From Methyloligella sp. (lineage in GTDB: Bacteria; Pseudomonadota; Alphaproteobacteria; Rhizobiales; HXMU1428-3): DNA of 64,000 bases. This document shows, piece by piece, positions 8,739 through 16,163 of the stretch. The position numbers and the translations under genes are program-made. The notes below the pieces were generated by a model that saw only the letters and a program-made list of their open reading frames with translations, made no database searches and had not been told where the DNA came from. The number at the start of each line of letters is the position of its first letter. The stretch's first letter is position 1. The DNA lies in contig BQJJ01000005.1 of assembly GCA_021604645.1 (NCBI GenBank), positions 207,983 through 271,982 on the forward strand, in the 5' to 3' direction.

Positions 8739-8813
8739 ACTCCGGTCAGATTGTGCTTTTGTCTTAAAACGCACAATTTTTCTGATCCCCGTTGAACTCC
8801 GGTCGGATTGTGC
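8739..8813. repeat. 18-bp direct repeat pair with hairpin
   Basis: ACTCCGGTCAGATTGTGC at 8739-8756 recurs as ACTCCGGTCGGATTGTGC at 8796-8813, with one difference. Between them GCACAAT (8771-8777) is the inverse of ATTGTGC, so the first copy can fold into a hairpin. It does not match the two repeat families found elsewhere in the window. The 287-bp gap 8630-8916 shows nothing else. Confidence 0.6.
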
Positions 8814-8916
8814 CCCCACTCATAGACAATTGCCAAAAATTAACAAGGATTTTTTTATAGGCTTTTTGTCAAAGAGCTGGAAATTCAAATTATTCTTTTC
8901 GAAGAGATGACTCCAA

Positions 8917-10326
8917 TTAAGACGTGGAGCTTTTAGCTTTTAATATGAATGGGAGTGAGAGGATATTTAGACGGTATTTGATTGCGCTTAAGAGCATAAG
9001 CGCCATGAATGCAAAGGAAATTGCCGTGGCTATTGCTGCCCCTTCAATACCATAGATTGGGATTAAATAGATGTTTAAACAGATATCGAGGATCACAGTC
9101 CCAAGGTAGATCACAGCGCAAGTATATTGTTGCCCTGACATCATTAAAATTCGCTCTCCAGGACCAACCATTGCCCTGAATGCCAATCCTATGGCCAATG
9201 GCATGATCACGACTTCAGCGTTATTAAAGCCCTGACCGAATAATGATAAAATTTCTTCGTGAAGCCCCAGGATAAAAAGGATCATAATCAATGAGGGGAA
9301 AAATGTGAGACAAGCTGAGCGCTGTATTATCGTCTCTAAAGCACCGTGATCTGAGCTTGCATGTGCTTCGGCATATTTTCGGTTAAAGGCAGATCCAATG
9401 GCAAAATTCAAAAATGCCACCAGAGCCATGATTTTGGTTGCAGCAAAATAGATCCCTGTTTGATCTGGCTCAAGAAAATGACTGATCATAAGAACATCAA
9501 CATTGAACAATAATAATTCAAATGATGAAATCATCATCATGGGTAATGCTGCCCAAATCCAAGCTGAAGTTTTATATTTTCGCGATCCTCTTCGCTCGAT
9601 TTCTGGAATTTTAAAACCGGTTACAGCAAAGGATAAAATTAAAGTCAGCCAAATTGAAATAACAGCACCTGAAATAGCTACCGTTGCTGAAGCATTAAAG
9701 CCTAGCGCTACTAACCCTACCAACAAACCCATAATCGCTAAGGGGCGAAACAACGCCCCTGGGGCAAAGGCTCGCACCATCCAGCCATAGCTTCGACCTA
9801 TACCAGAAATATAATCAGACAGAGCAAATGCAGGAAGTGCCAATAATGCAATCATCAACGGGGTTGTATATATGCTAGAAAGGCCACCAAATGTAGAGGC
9901 AAGATAAAGCCCTACATAAAGCAGGCAAGATGCAATGATTGAGGCAATGACAATACTGCAAGCGCTACCCCAAATGGCACCACGCAGCAATTCACTCTCG
10001 CCTTGCACCCTATATTCAGGGATCAAACGCTGGATCAGATTATAAAATCCGAAACTGAGCAACTCACCAGAGATAATAAGACAGGACCAAACAAGTGCAA
10101 ATAGACCATATTCATACTTCCCCATCCAACGGGCGAGAAAGATTTGCAGGAGGAAGGTTAGAAACGCGCCAAAAATACGCAGCCCATATACCAGAAGGGC
10201 GTTAAATTCTGTATTGAATTTTCCATAGAGAAGGTCAGCTGATTTGCGAAATAGATCTTTTTTCATTGTTAACTTTGTATCCATCATCACAAATGCAAAA
10301 AGAGCGCTCAGCCCTGTAAACCTCAT
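8917..10326 (-). CDS. polysaccharide/oligosaccharide flippase (MATE/Wzx-like)
   Basis: A 469-residue polytopic protein with about 12-14 hydrophobic helices. The N-terminal helix pattern, with LQIFLARWMGKYEYGLFALV, is typical of Wzx-like lipid-linked oligosaccharide flippases of the MOP superfamily. Such proteins move undecaprenyl-linked sugars across the inner membrane. No glycosyltransferase or polymerase genes lie next to it, so the glycan is unknown. The first ATG has no clear ribosome site; an in-frame ATG at 10266 (MKKDLFRK) is a possible alternative start. Confidence 0.78.
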   Translation of the reverse strand: MRFTGLSALFAFVMMDTKLTMKKDLFRKSADLLYGKFNTEFNALLVYGLRIFGAFLTFLLQIFLARWMGKYEYGLFALVWSCLIISGELLSFGFYNLIQRLIPEYRVQGESELLRGAIWGSACSIVIASIIASCLLYVGLYLASTFGGLSSIYTTPLMIALLALPAFALSDYISGIGRSYGWMVRAFAPGALFRPLAIMGLLVGLVALGFNASATVAISGAVISIWLTLILSFAVTGFKIPEIERRGSRKYKTSAWIWAALPMMMISSFELLLFNVDVLMISHFLEPDQTGIYFAATKIMALVAFLNFAIGSAFNRKYAEAHASSDHGALETIIQRSACLTFFPSLIMILFILGLHEEILSLFGQGFNNAEVVIMPLAIGLAFRAMVGPGERILMMSGQQYTCAVIYLGTVILDICLNIYLIPIYGIEGAAIATAISFAFMALMLLSAIKYRLNILSLPFILKAKSSTS

Positions 10327-10411
10327 TACTATAAGTTAATATTACACATTATCAACAGGCAATAATTAATTGTCTTTATTCATAAAATTTAACTTACAAC
10401 TACCGCCCACA

Positions 10412-10618
10412 TTACTGATCGGATAATTTCATATCAGGCGTATAGTCTTTGCCTTCTATTGTCTTGGTCACAGCTTGGCCGCATAACATGGCTTGTTTAT
10501 TTTGATCATAGCTATATTGCGGCGCACCATGGAGTTCCCAACCTTTATTTAGTGCGTCTGTTATTCTATGACAAAAGCTTGCATCATCTGGACCAGTTAA
10601 AAATCTATATAATTTCAT
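10412..10618 (-). CDS. DUF1737 domain protein
   Basis: 68 residues matching the small DUF1737 family: MKLYRFLTGPDDASFCHRIT, then LNKGWELHGAPQYSYD. The family is common in Proteobacteria and has no known function. It is transcribed on the minus strand after a hairpin that separates it from mcl2. Confidence 0.8.
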   Translation of the reverse strand: MKLYRFLTGPDDASFCHRITDALNKGWELHGAPQYSYDQNKQAMLCGQAVTKTIEGKDYTPDMKLSDQ

Positions 10619-10677
10619 AGCTTATTCCCCTCAAATCTAACAGTTTTTAGCTTCAATATGATTAAGATTAAGGCTTC

Positions 10678-10719
10678 AAACCCGGCAAGATTGCATGAAA
10701 GTCCAATATTGCCGGGTTT
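10678..10719 (-). terminator. hairpin between mcl2 and the DUF1737 gene
   Basis: AAACCCGGCAA (10678-10688) pairs with TTGCCGGGTTT (10709-10719), an 11-bp perfect stem with a 20-base loop. It lies 43 bp beyond the mcl2 stop. The T-run on the minus strand is short, so termination may be partial. Confidence 0.55.
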
Positions 10720-10761
10720 TCATATAGTTAGACCAAGTGTTTGTAGTTAGACCAAATATTT

Positions 10762-11649
10762 CTAACTTTGTGCCAGGGCTTCGATTGCTTCAGAGATAGC
10801 TACTGTACGTTTGGCCATTTCTGCGTGTAGTAATTCAACCATCTTGCCATCAACTGTGATTGCGCCCTTGCCTTGGTTTTCGGGCAATTCAAACGCTTCG
10901 ATGATTTTTTTAGCCCATTCGACAGCCTCAGCAGAGGGGGAGAATATTTCATTACAAGGACCGATTTGACCTGGATGAATTAATGTTTTCCCATCCATAC
11001 CAAGATCATTGCCTTGTGCACATTCTGCTTTAAAGCCGTTTTCATCTTTAAAATCGTTGTAAACTCCGTCGACAATATCAATGCCGAATGCGCGGCCAGC
11101 AGCAACGCACGTAGATAGCCAGGCTAACATTGCTTCTCGGCCAGGTTTAATTGCAGCACCAGTTTCTTTTGATAGATCGTTTGTGCCCATAATGAAAACA
11201 GCTAAACGATGGCTTTCAGAGGGGCCATTTTCAGCAATATCCAAGGCTTTAAGCATAGCTAGAGGAGTTTCCATCATCGCCCACAAGTCAATTGATGGAT
11301 CTGCGCCTAAAGCTTTCAACTGATCTCGAACAGATCTGATATCTTCACCACTTGAGACTTTAGGTACCAAAATCGCATTTGGCTTGGCGCTAGCAGCTGC
11401 CTTTAAATCTTCTTTAAACCATGGAGTATCAAGACCGTTGACCCGGATGATCAATTCTCTTTGGCCATAGCCACCGGCTTGGACAGCGCTTGCAACCTGG
11501 TCACGGGCCATATCTTTCATATCGGGGGCCACAGCATCTTCCAAATCAAAGATGATGGCATCTGTTGGTAATGATTTCCCTTTTTCTAATGCTCGTTCTT
11601 TTGAACCTGGCATATATAATACTGAACGACGTGGGCGAATTGTGACCAT
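10762..11649 (-). CDS. mcl2: (3S)-malyl-CoA thioesterase (Mcl2-type CitE family)
   Basis: About 295 residues of the HpcH/HpaI aldolase / CitE TIM-barrel family. RPRRSVLYMPGSKERALEK, DAIIFDLEDAV, LIIRVNGLDTPW, and DGVYNDFKDENG followed by GMDGKTLIHPGQI correspond closely to Rhodobacter Mcl2, which hydrolyses (3S)-malyl-CoA to malate, ending the ethylmalonyl-CoA pathway. Metal-binding Glu and Asp are in the LEDAV and METP segments. The ATG at 11649 is preferred because GGAG lies 7 bases upstream. A lyase (Mcl1-type) is less likely since the N-terminus is of the shorter Mcl2 form. Confidence 0.8.
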   Translation of the reverse strand: MVTIRPRRSVLYMPGSKERALEKGKSLPTDAIIFDLEDAVAPDMKDMARDQVASAVQAGGYGQRELIIRVNGLDTPWFKEDLKAAASAKPNAILVPKVSSGEDIRSVRDQLKALGADPSIDLWAMMETPLAMLKALDIAENGPSESHRLAVFIMGTNDLSKETGAAIKPGREAMLAWLSTCVAAGRAFGIDIVDGVYNDFKDENGFKAECAQGNDLGMDGKTLIHPGQIGPCNEIFSPSAEAVEWAKKIIEAFELPENQGKGAITVDGKMVELLHAEMAKRTVAISEAIEALAQS

Positions 11650-11779
11650 TATTTTCTCCATTTTTATGATTTGGCTGCAATTTATCGGGTTATTTATAAA
11701 AACGAAAGCCCTATAAAGTATAGTGATTTAAAAATACACTTATTACCCAAAAACGGATGATTTTTAAAAAGGACTCCCC

Positions 11780-12628
11780 ATGCAAAGCTCCACAAAAGGA
11801 ACTGTTCTGGCTTTAAGTTCAGAAGTAGGCGTGGGTGCTGTTGGCCTTTCAATTGCTCGCTTTGTCTTTGCAAGGCAAAGATTGCAAGCCATTTGCCTGC
11901 CAACTATCAGCCTTGCTTCACGACCCGACCTGGGAACAATGGCGGGGCATGCAATTCCGGCAAACGTATTGGACGCTCAATTAAATGCCTTAGCTGGGGA
12001 TGGTTGGCTTACAAAACTTAATGGCGTTATGACCGGTTATTTTGCAAGTGAAGAACAAGTTGAAAAAGTTGCGACTTTCTTCAAAAAATTGCGAGAAGAA
12101 AATCCATCTGCAACCATAGTTGTAGATCCTGTTTTGGGAGATTGTGACACCGGGCTTTATGTATCTGAAGAGGTGGCTCAAGCTGTCCGAGATTTACTAC
12201 TCCCGCTAGCAGATGTTATTACGCCGAACCTTTTTGAATTTTCGTGGTTATGCGGTATGCCTCAGTTAAGCTTTGATGACCTTGTCGAGCAAGCTAATGG
12301 ACTTCATGTACCGGATGTTGTCGTGACCTCAGCTCATATTGGGTTTTCTACTGAGATACCTTCTTCTAGAGATGCAAGACCACAGGAAAACCAACAGAAC
12401 TTGATTAAAACCGTTCACATCCATAAAGGCGAAATGGCCATTTTCTCTAGCCCTTTTATTGCTGAAATGCCGAAAGGCACAGGAGATGTTTTTGCCTCCC
12501 ATCTGTTATCCCGCTTGGTTCAGGGAGAAGAAATGAAGGCGGCTGTTTGTGGAAGTGTAGAGTTTCTGGAGAGGATTGCAGAAAGGGCCCAAAGGTCTAA
12601 AACCATTGAACCCTCAATACTCTTTTAA
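11780..12628 (+). CDS. pdxY: pyridoxal kinase
   Basis: A 282-residue ribokinase-fold protein. The N-terminal part ALSSEVGVGAVGLSIA replaces the usual SSHVxxGxVGN, and the C-terminal KGTGDVFASHL holds the catalytic Asp and anion hole. VVDPVLGDCDTGLYV and ITPNLFEFSWLCG match pyridoxal kinase, which phosphorylates pyridoxal with ATP in vitamin B6 salvage. The first motif is less conserved than usual, so a related B6 or HMP kinase is possible but less likely. It stands alone, followed by repeat elements. Confidence 0.82.
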   Translation: MQSSTKGTVLALSSEVGVGAVGLSIARFVFARQRLQAICLPTISLASRPDLGTMAGHAIPANVLDAQLNALAGDGWLTKLNGVMTGYFASEEQVEKVATFFKKLREENPSATIVVDPVLGDCDTGLYVSEEVAQAVRDLLLPLADVITPNLFEFSWLCGMPQLSFDDLVEQANGLHVPDVVVTSAHIGFSTEIPSSRDARPQENQQNLIKTVHIHKGEMAIFSSPFIAEMPKGTGDVFASHLLSRLVQGEEMKAAVCGSVEFLERIAERAQRSKTIEPSILF

Positions 12629-12630
12629 TG

Positions 12631-12660
12631 CCCCTTCAGGTTGCCCACTAGCAACCGGGG
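12631..12660 (+). repeat. family A double-stem hairpin
   Basis: The clearest copy of the family. Outer stem CCCC/GGGG (12631-12634, 12657-12660), one-sided bulge TTCA (12635-12638), inner stem GGTTGC/GCAACC (12639-12644, 12651-12656) and loop CCACTA. It starts 3 bp after the pdxY stop. Confidence 0.85.
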
Positions 12661-12669
12661 CGTGATGGT

Positions 12670-12750
12670 TGCTTACTCTCTCATGGCTATTCTGCCCCTG
12701 ACTTCTTTGACGCTGTGCCAAGTGCCCCCAGCCCAAAATGGGCTAGGAGT
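12670..12750 (+). repeat. degenerate family B element
   Basis: Contains the 5' module ACTCTCTCATGGCTATTCTG and the 3' hairpin CAGCCCAAAATGGGCTAGGAG of family B, with the middle modules lost or unrecognisable. It directly follows a family A copy in the gap between pdxY and doxX. Confidence 0.6.
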
Positions 12751-12768
12751 CTGTTTAGATAGTGAGGT

Positions 12769-13215
12769 TTAGCCTCTTGATTTTTTGATGAAATAATCAA
12801 GTGATAGTGGCCCAGCGCCATTGACAATGATGGTCAGAAGGGCAACTGCCCATAGTCCATGCAGCACGTAAGAACCTGGGAATACGAAAATCTGGATGAC
12901 AGCTGTCATGATGAGCAAACCAAAAGCTGCAAACCTTGCACCTAGACCAATCCACAATAGAATTGGAAGAATAAGTTCAGCATATGTTGCTTTAAAAGCT
13001 AGAATATCGATAAGACCTTCAGGTAGCGGCAGTCCCTGAAAATAGATATCTTTGAACAATGATTTTGTTTTGCTCAAGATGACATAATTATCATCGACTT
13101 TGGTTAGGCCTGAATTAAAGAAAGTTAGGCCAATGACGAAGCGCGCCAAGGTTGTGTAGATCCAGTTTGGAATGCAACTGAAGATACAGATAAATCTATT
13201 TATTAATCCAGTCAT
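12769..13215 (-). CDS. DoxX family membrane protein of the bufferin operon
   Basis: 148 residues with four membrane helices and the DoxX pattern LARFVIGLTFFNSGLTKV near the start, then ELILPILLWIGLGARFAA. DoxX proteins are often the last gene of DUF2282/MNIO (bufferin) operons. The gene lies 135 bp downstream of bufC on the same strand. Its role may be membrane redox or helping export of the modified peptide; this is inference. Confidence 0.8.
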   Translation of the reverse strand: MTGLINRFICIFSCIPNWIYTTLARFVIGLTFFNSGLTKVDDNYVILSKTKSLFKDIYFQGLPLPEGLIDILAFKATYAELILPILLWIGLGARFAAFGLLIMTAVIQIFVFPGSYVLHGLWAVALLTIIVNGAGPLSLDYFIKKSRG

Positions 13216-13350
13216 TTTGTCCCCTTAAATGTTTTGAATTTGCTGATCAAATGTCAGCTTGTTGTTGAAACATTTCTCTTTTTTATGAATTTAAAGAAAT
13301 GCTTTATTCTTAGCTTTGCGATCCTTTCTTCCTAAAACCGGCAACCACTT

Positions 13351-14139
13351 TTAGGAGGAACGCACTAAATTCACGCCTGTTACAGCGCCTAAGTTAAAGA
13401 GACCAGCTAAATTAGCTGGAATGTCGAAAGATGGTTCGATTGCGATTGCCTGCTCGACAGACAGGGAAAAAGGATGCCCTTTGTAAAGGCTTTGTAAAAA
13501 TTCAAATGTGCCCATTGAGACCTGATTAATAAGCACATCTAATTCAGGGCGAATGATTAATGCAGCTTCACCTTCATCCATATTCAGTCCTTTTAAAAAC
13601 TCAGAGGGATTTTCTTGCTGGTGTGCTTGCCAAATGGTCACTATTGGATATTTACTTTTTATAAGCGAAACCGTTGGGTGAAATTCAAACTCCAAATTGG
13701 GCACGTCTTCTTCCGAAAACTCTCCCAAGGCCGCAATTGTAACTGGGGTTGCATTAGCGCCGTGATAGGCCGTATTGCGATGCCATTCTATTTGGGCGAC
13801 TTCGCTCAAATAGGGCAATTCTTGAACCGGTGCGAACGTCTTTAAAAAGTCGGGGAATTCTTTGCCATAATTTATCATCACTGGCGATTGAGGCAAATGG
13901 GTTAAGGCGAACTCTCTGGCCATTGTTGCAAAGAAATCTTCTCCAACAATTTCCTCTACAACCGGATAGGTGCTGGCCAGAACTGAAATAAGACTTAGCG
14001 TGACGTTATTGCGGTAAACACTAAAGCGTTTTTTAGGCACTACCCCATCTTTCAGCAGTTTAATGCCCGTTGGCACTTCGACTTCAAGATTTGCAAGTGC
14101 ATTTGACACTGAAGATTGTAGCTTTGACCATTCGCTCAT
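13351..14139 (-). CDS. bufC: HvfC/BufC family peptide modification chaperone (DUF2063)
   Basis: 262 residues. The N-terminal half has the DUF2063 pattern: FSVYRNNVTLSLISVLASTY, EEIVGEDFFATMAREFALTH and EVAQIEWHRNTAYH. DUF2063 proteins partner DUF692 MNIO enzymes and present the precursor peptide to them. Its start lies 1 bp after the bufB stop, so the two are translationally coupled. The former label 'putative DNA-binding domain' for this family is not supported by context. Confidence 0.85.
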   Translation of the reverse strand: MSEWSKLQSSVSNALANLEVEVPTGIKLLKDGVVPKKRFSVYRNNVTLSLISVLASTYPVVEEIVGEDFFATMAREFALTHLPQSPVMINYGKEFPDFLKTFAPVQELPYLSEVAQIEWHRNTAYHGANATPVTIAALGEFSEEDVPNLEFEFHPTVSLIKSKYPIVTIWQAHQQENPSEFLKGLNMDEGEAALIIRPELDVLINQVSMGTFEFLQSLYKGHPFSLSVEQAIAIEPSFDIPANLAGLFNLGAVTGVNLVRSS

Positions 14140-14140
14140 T

Positions 14141-15079
14141 TTACGCCACTTGTTCTTTTAGAATTGGCTCTTTTAGATCAGACTCTTTATCTGGTGCATT
14201 CGTGGATGAAGTTTGGCTTTCATATTTTTGCAAAACTTCTTCAGCAAGTTGCGCTTCACTAAATAAAACGTCCCAGGTCGGCACGTCATTATCCCACTCG
14301 ATTAAAGTGGCTACCGGCCCTTTTTGGCTAATCGCTTGATCATATAGTGCCCACACATCTTCTACGACTTTTCTGTCATGAGCGTCGATTAATAGGGGGT
14401 TGCCAAGATCATCTTCATCAGGTGCATGTCCGCCCAGATGGATTTCACCGACGGCTTCCATTGGGAAATTTTTGATATAATCTTCAGGGCTGCGCTCATG
14501 ATTGGTGCATGAGACATAAACATTATTCACATCTAGCAGCAAACCGCAGCCGGTGCGTTTAACAATCTCTTTTAAAAATTCAATTTCTGTAAAATCTTCT
14601 CGTTCAAAGCCAACATAAGTTGAGGGATTTTCTAGTAGTAGTTTTTGACCAAGCGTCTCTTGAATAAGGTCAATATGTTCAGAAACGGTTTGGCATGTTT
14701 CTTCTGTTAATGGCAATGGCAGCAAATCATTAAAGAAACCAGCTTCATGAGAAGACCAGGCTAAATGTTCTGAAAAACTCTCTGGCTGATAGCGGTCGAC
14801 TAATTCTTTTACCCTGCTCAAATGCTCCTCAGATGGGGGAAGTGATCCACCAATTGAGAGGCCAACACCGTGGAGGCTTAGAGGATAGTTTTCTCTGATT
14901 TTTGTTAAGTAGTGATGGGGGGCACCGCCCGCTCCCATATAATTTTCGGGATGAACTTCAAACCAACCAATATCTGGAGATGTTTCACAGATGTCTTGAT
15001 AATGCTCGCCTTTTAGGCCGACGCCAGCTTTTGCAGGTAATCTTGTTTGCTTGATTGTTGAAGTCTTGTTCATTTTCAA
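14141..15079 (-). CDS. bufB: MNIO (DUF692) multinuclear iron oxidative enzyme
   Basis: 312 residues of a DUF692 TIM barrel. Metal-ligand segments of the family are present: LPAKAGVGLKGEHYQDI, WFEVHPENYMGAGG, LSLHGVGLSIG, SEHLAWSSH, LLLENPSTY, LLDVNNVYVS, EIHLGGHAPDED and LIDAHDRKV. MNIO enzymes use a two- or three-iron centre and oxygen to convert cysteines of a precursor peptide into oxazolone/thioamide or thiooxazole groups. The gene follows bufA after a strong hairpin and precedes bufC, which identifies the precursor and chaperone partners. Confidence 0.9.
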   Translation of the reverse strand: MKMNKTSTIKQTRLPAKAGVGLKGEHYQDICETSPDIGWFEVHPENYMGAGGAPHHYLTKIRENYPLSLHGVGLSIGGSLPPSEEHLSRVKELVDRYQPESFSEHLAWSSHEAGFFNDLLPLPLTEETCQTVSEHIDLIQETLGQKLLLENPSTYVGFEREDFTEIEFLKEIVKRTGCGLLLDVNNVYVSCTNHERSPEDYIKNFPMEAVGEIHLGGHAPDEDDLGNPLLIDAHDRKVVEDVWALYDQAISQKGPVATLIEWDNDVPTWDVLFSEAQLAEEVLQKYESQTSSTNAPDKESDLKEPILKEQVA

Positions 15080-15131
15080 CCTGTTCTTTACAGGAATAAG
15101 CTGTAATTCATCAGTTTTTAAATAATAAAAC

Positions 15132-15161
15132 CTCCCTCCACCGCGCTAGCAGTGGAGGGAG
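15132..15161 (-). terminator. strong hairpin between bufA and bufB
   Basis: CTCCCTCCAC / GTGGAGGGAG form a 10-bp perfect GC-rich stem (15132-15141 and 15152-15161). On the minus strand it is followed by GGTTTTATTATT. As a leaky terminator after bufA it would give high precursor and low enzyme levels from one promoter, a common arrangement in RiPP operons. It could also stabilise the bufA mRNA 3' end. Confidence 0.8.
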
Positions 15162-15170
15162 ATTAGAAAA

Positions 15171-15464
15171 TTAGCCGTTGTCACGATCTAATGCTTTAAG
15201 GCTACCTTTACGGCCACCTGGAAGTTCCATTTTTTCACATGTGCCTTTTGGTACATATGTCCAAGCGTTACCTTGATAGTCGATTGTAGATGTACCAGCA
15301 CAGCTTGTGCCTTTACCTGCTGCACAGTCGTTTTTACCTTTTAGAGAAATGCCGTAGCACTTTTCATTATCAGCTGCACCAGCTGGTTTGATTTCTGCAG
15401 CACCTGTAAGTGCTGTTGCGACTGCGCCTGCTAGGATAGCTGCTGAGATTGTAGATTTTGACAT
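15171..15464 (-). CDS. bufA: bufferin precursor (BufA1-type, DUF2282)
   Basis: 97 residues with a long N-terminal signal sequence (residues 1-31, ending PAGAA-DN) followed by a core of four cysteines in fixed contexts: [21 protein letters not shown] and KGTCEK. These are the features of DUF2282 bufferins, copper-binding RiPPs made after cysteine modification by the MNIO enzyme and exported to the periplasm. The adjacent MNIO, chaperone and DoxX genes complete the operon. A role in copper buffering is expected from the family; copper response is not shown here. Confidence 0.88.
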   Translation of the reverse strand: MSKSTISAAILAGAVATALTGAAEIKPAGAADNEKCYGISLKGKNDCAAGKGTSCAGTSTIDYQGNAWTYVPKGTCEKMELPGGRKGSLKALDRDNG

Positions 15465-15760
15465 TGACGTCTCCTTTTATATTTAAGTGTAAGTTATAAA
15501 AACTTCAGTTCCCACATTTCATTCGGAATATGTCCAAATTAGAGAACTCTTTTGAGAATTTCATCAAACATATTGTAACAAGACTGTGAGAACACGTGAG
15601 GAAGGGGCTGTTTTACTTATAAAAACAGCCTTTAAAACACTATTCCATATGAAATAGTACATCCTCACGAAATTCCTCTAATTTGCGAGACTGATAAACA
15701 ACTTTGATGATTTTACGACTAAATTTCCACAATTTCTTATTGAATGTGTTTTTCTCTATT
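15465..15760. other. intergenic region upstream of bufA
   Basis: This stretch must hold the bufA promoter (minus strand). CATTCGGAATATGTCCAAATT near 15520 gives TCCGAATG on the minus strand and may include an ECF-type -10 box, but I cannot match a full consensus. AT-rich otherwise; no gene seen. Confidence 0.3.
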
Positions 15761-15934
15761 TCTCTCACGCCTATTCCAAGCGCTAATGGCGCTTGGGCCT
15801 ACGAGGTGCGGCGCTTTTTATGCGATCAGCTTATCCGTTCTCACAAAGCTCTGCTCGGGCTGATCTTGTGCACCGGGCTTCGCTGTCGCCTCGCCATGTC
15901 CCTCAGCCCGAAGTGGGCTGAGCTCCTTCTTCGT
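15761..15934 (+). repeat. family B modular hairpin element, full copy
   Basis: Begins TCTCTCACGCCTATT and ends GAGCTCCTTCTTCGT. Four hairpin modules in order: CCAAGCGC/GCGCTTGG (15776-15783, 15789-15796), a GTGCGGCGC segment, GATCAGC...GCTGATC (about 15823-15865) and CAGCCC-GAAGT-GGGCTG. The linkers CTACGAGGTGCGGCGC, TTGTGCACCGGGCTTCGC and GCCATGTCCCT recur in other copies. An inverted copy lies 86 bp further on. Confidence 0.8.
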
Positions 15935-16019
15935 ATGGAAAGATAACGCTAGTGGCTTTAAGTGTATATAGAGGACCTCTGAGAGAAATAACTTCTTACA
16001 ACACAAAAATCTTATTTTA

Positions 16020-16098
16020 CGAAGAAGGAATGACGCCACTTCGGCGTCAGGACATGACGCTTTTGGCGTCCGGTGCTTAGCGCCGCACCTCGTAGGCA
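16020..16098 (-). repeat. family B element, inverted orientation
   Basis: Read on the minus strand it runs GCCTACGAGGTGCGGCGC, then GGACGCC...GCGTC, ATGTCC, the hairpin TGACGCC-GAAGT-GGCGTCA and TCCTTCTTC. It lacks the 5' CTATTC module. It faces the copy at 15761-15934. Confidence 0.75.
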
Positions 16099-16102
16099 GA
16101 CA

Positions 16103-16132
16103 GCGCGGTTGTTGGTGGGCAACCTAAAGCGC
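16103..16132 (-). repeat. family A double-stem hairpin, minus orientation
   Basis: On the minus strand: outer GCGC/GCGC, bulge TTTA, inner GGTTG/CAACC with loop CCCACCAA. It abuts the inverted family B element and lies 31 bp after the AAA ATPase stop. Confidence 0.75.
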
Positions 16133-16163
16133 AACTAAAAATCCGTGAAAGAAAATAAGAACC

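Noticed and set aside
15704..16039. Two short frames within the inverted family B pair
   Set aside because: They are made of repeat modules and lack any protein-like feature.
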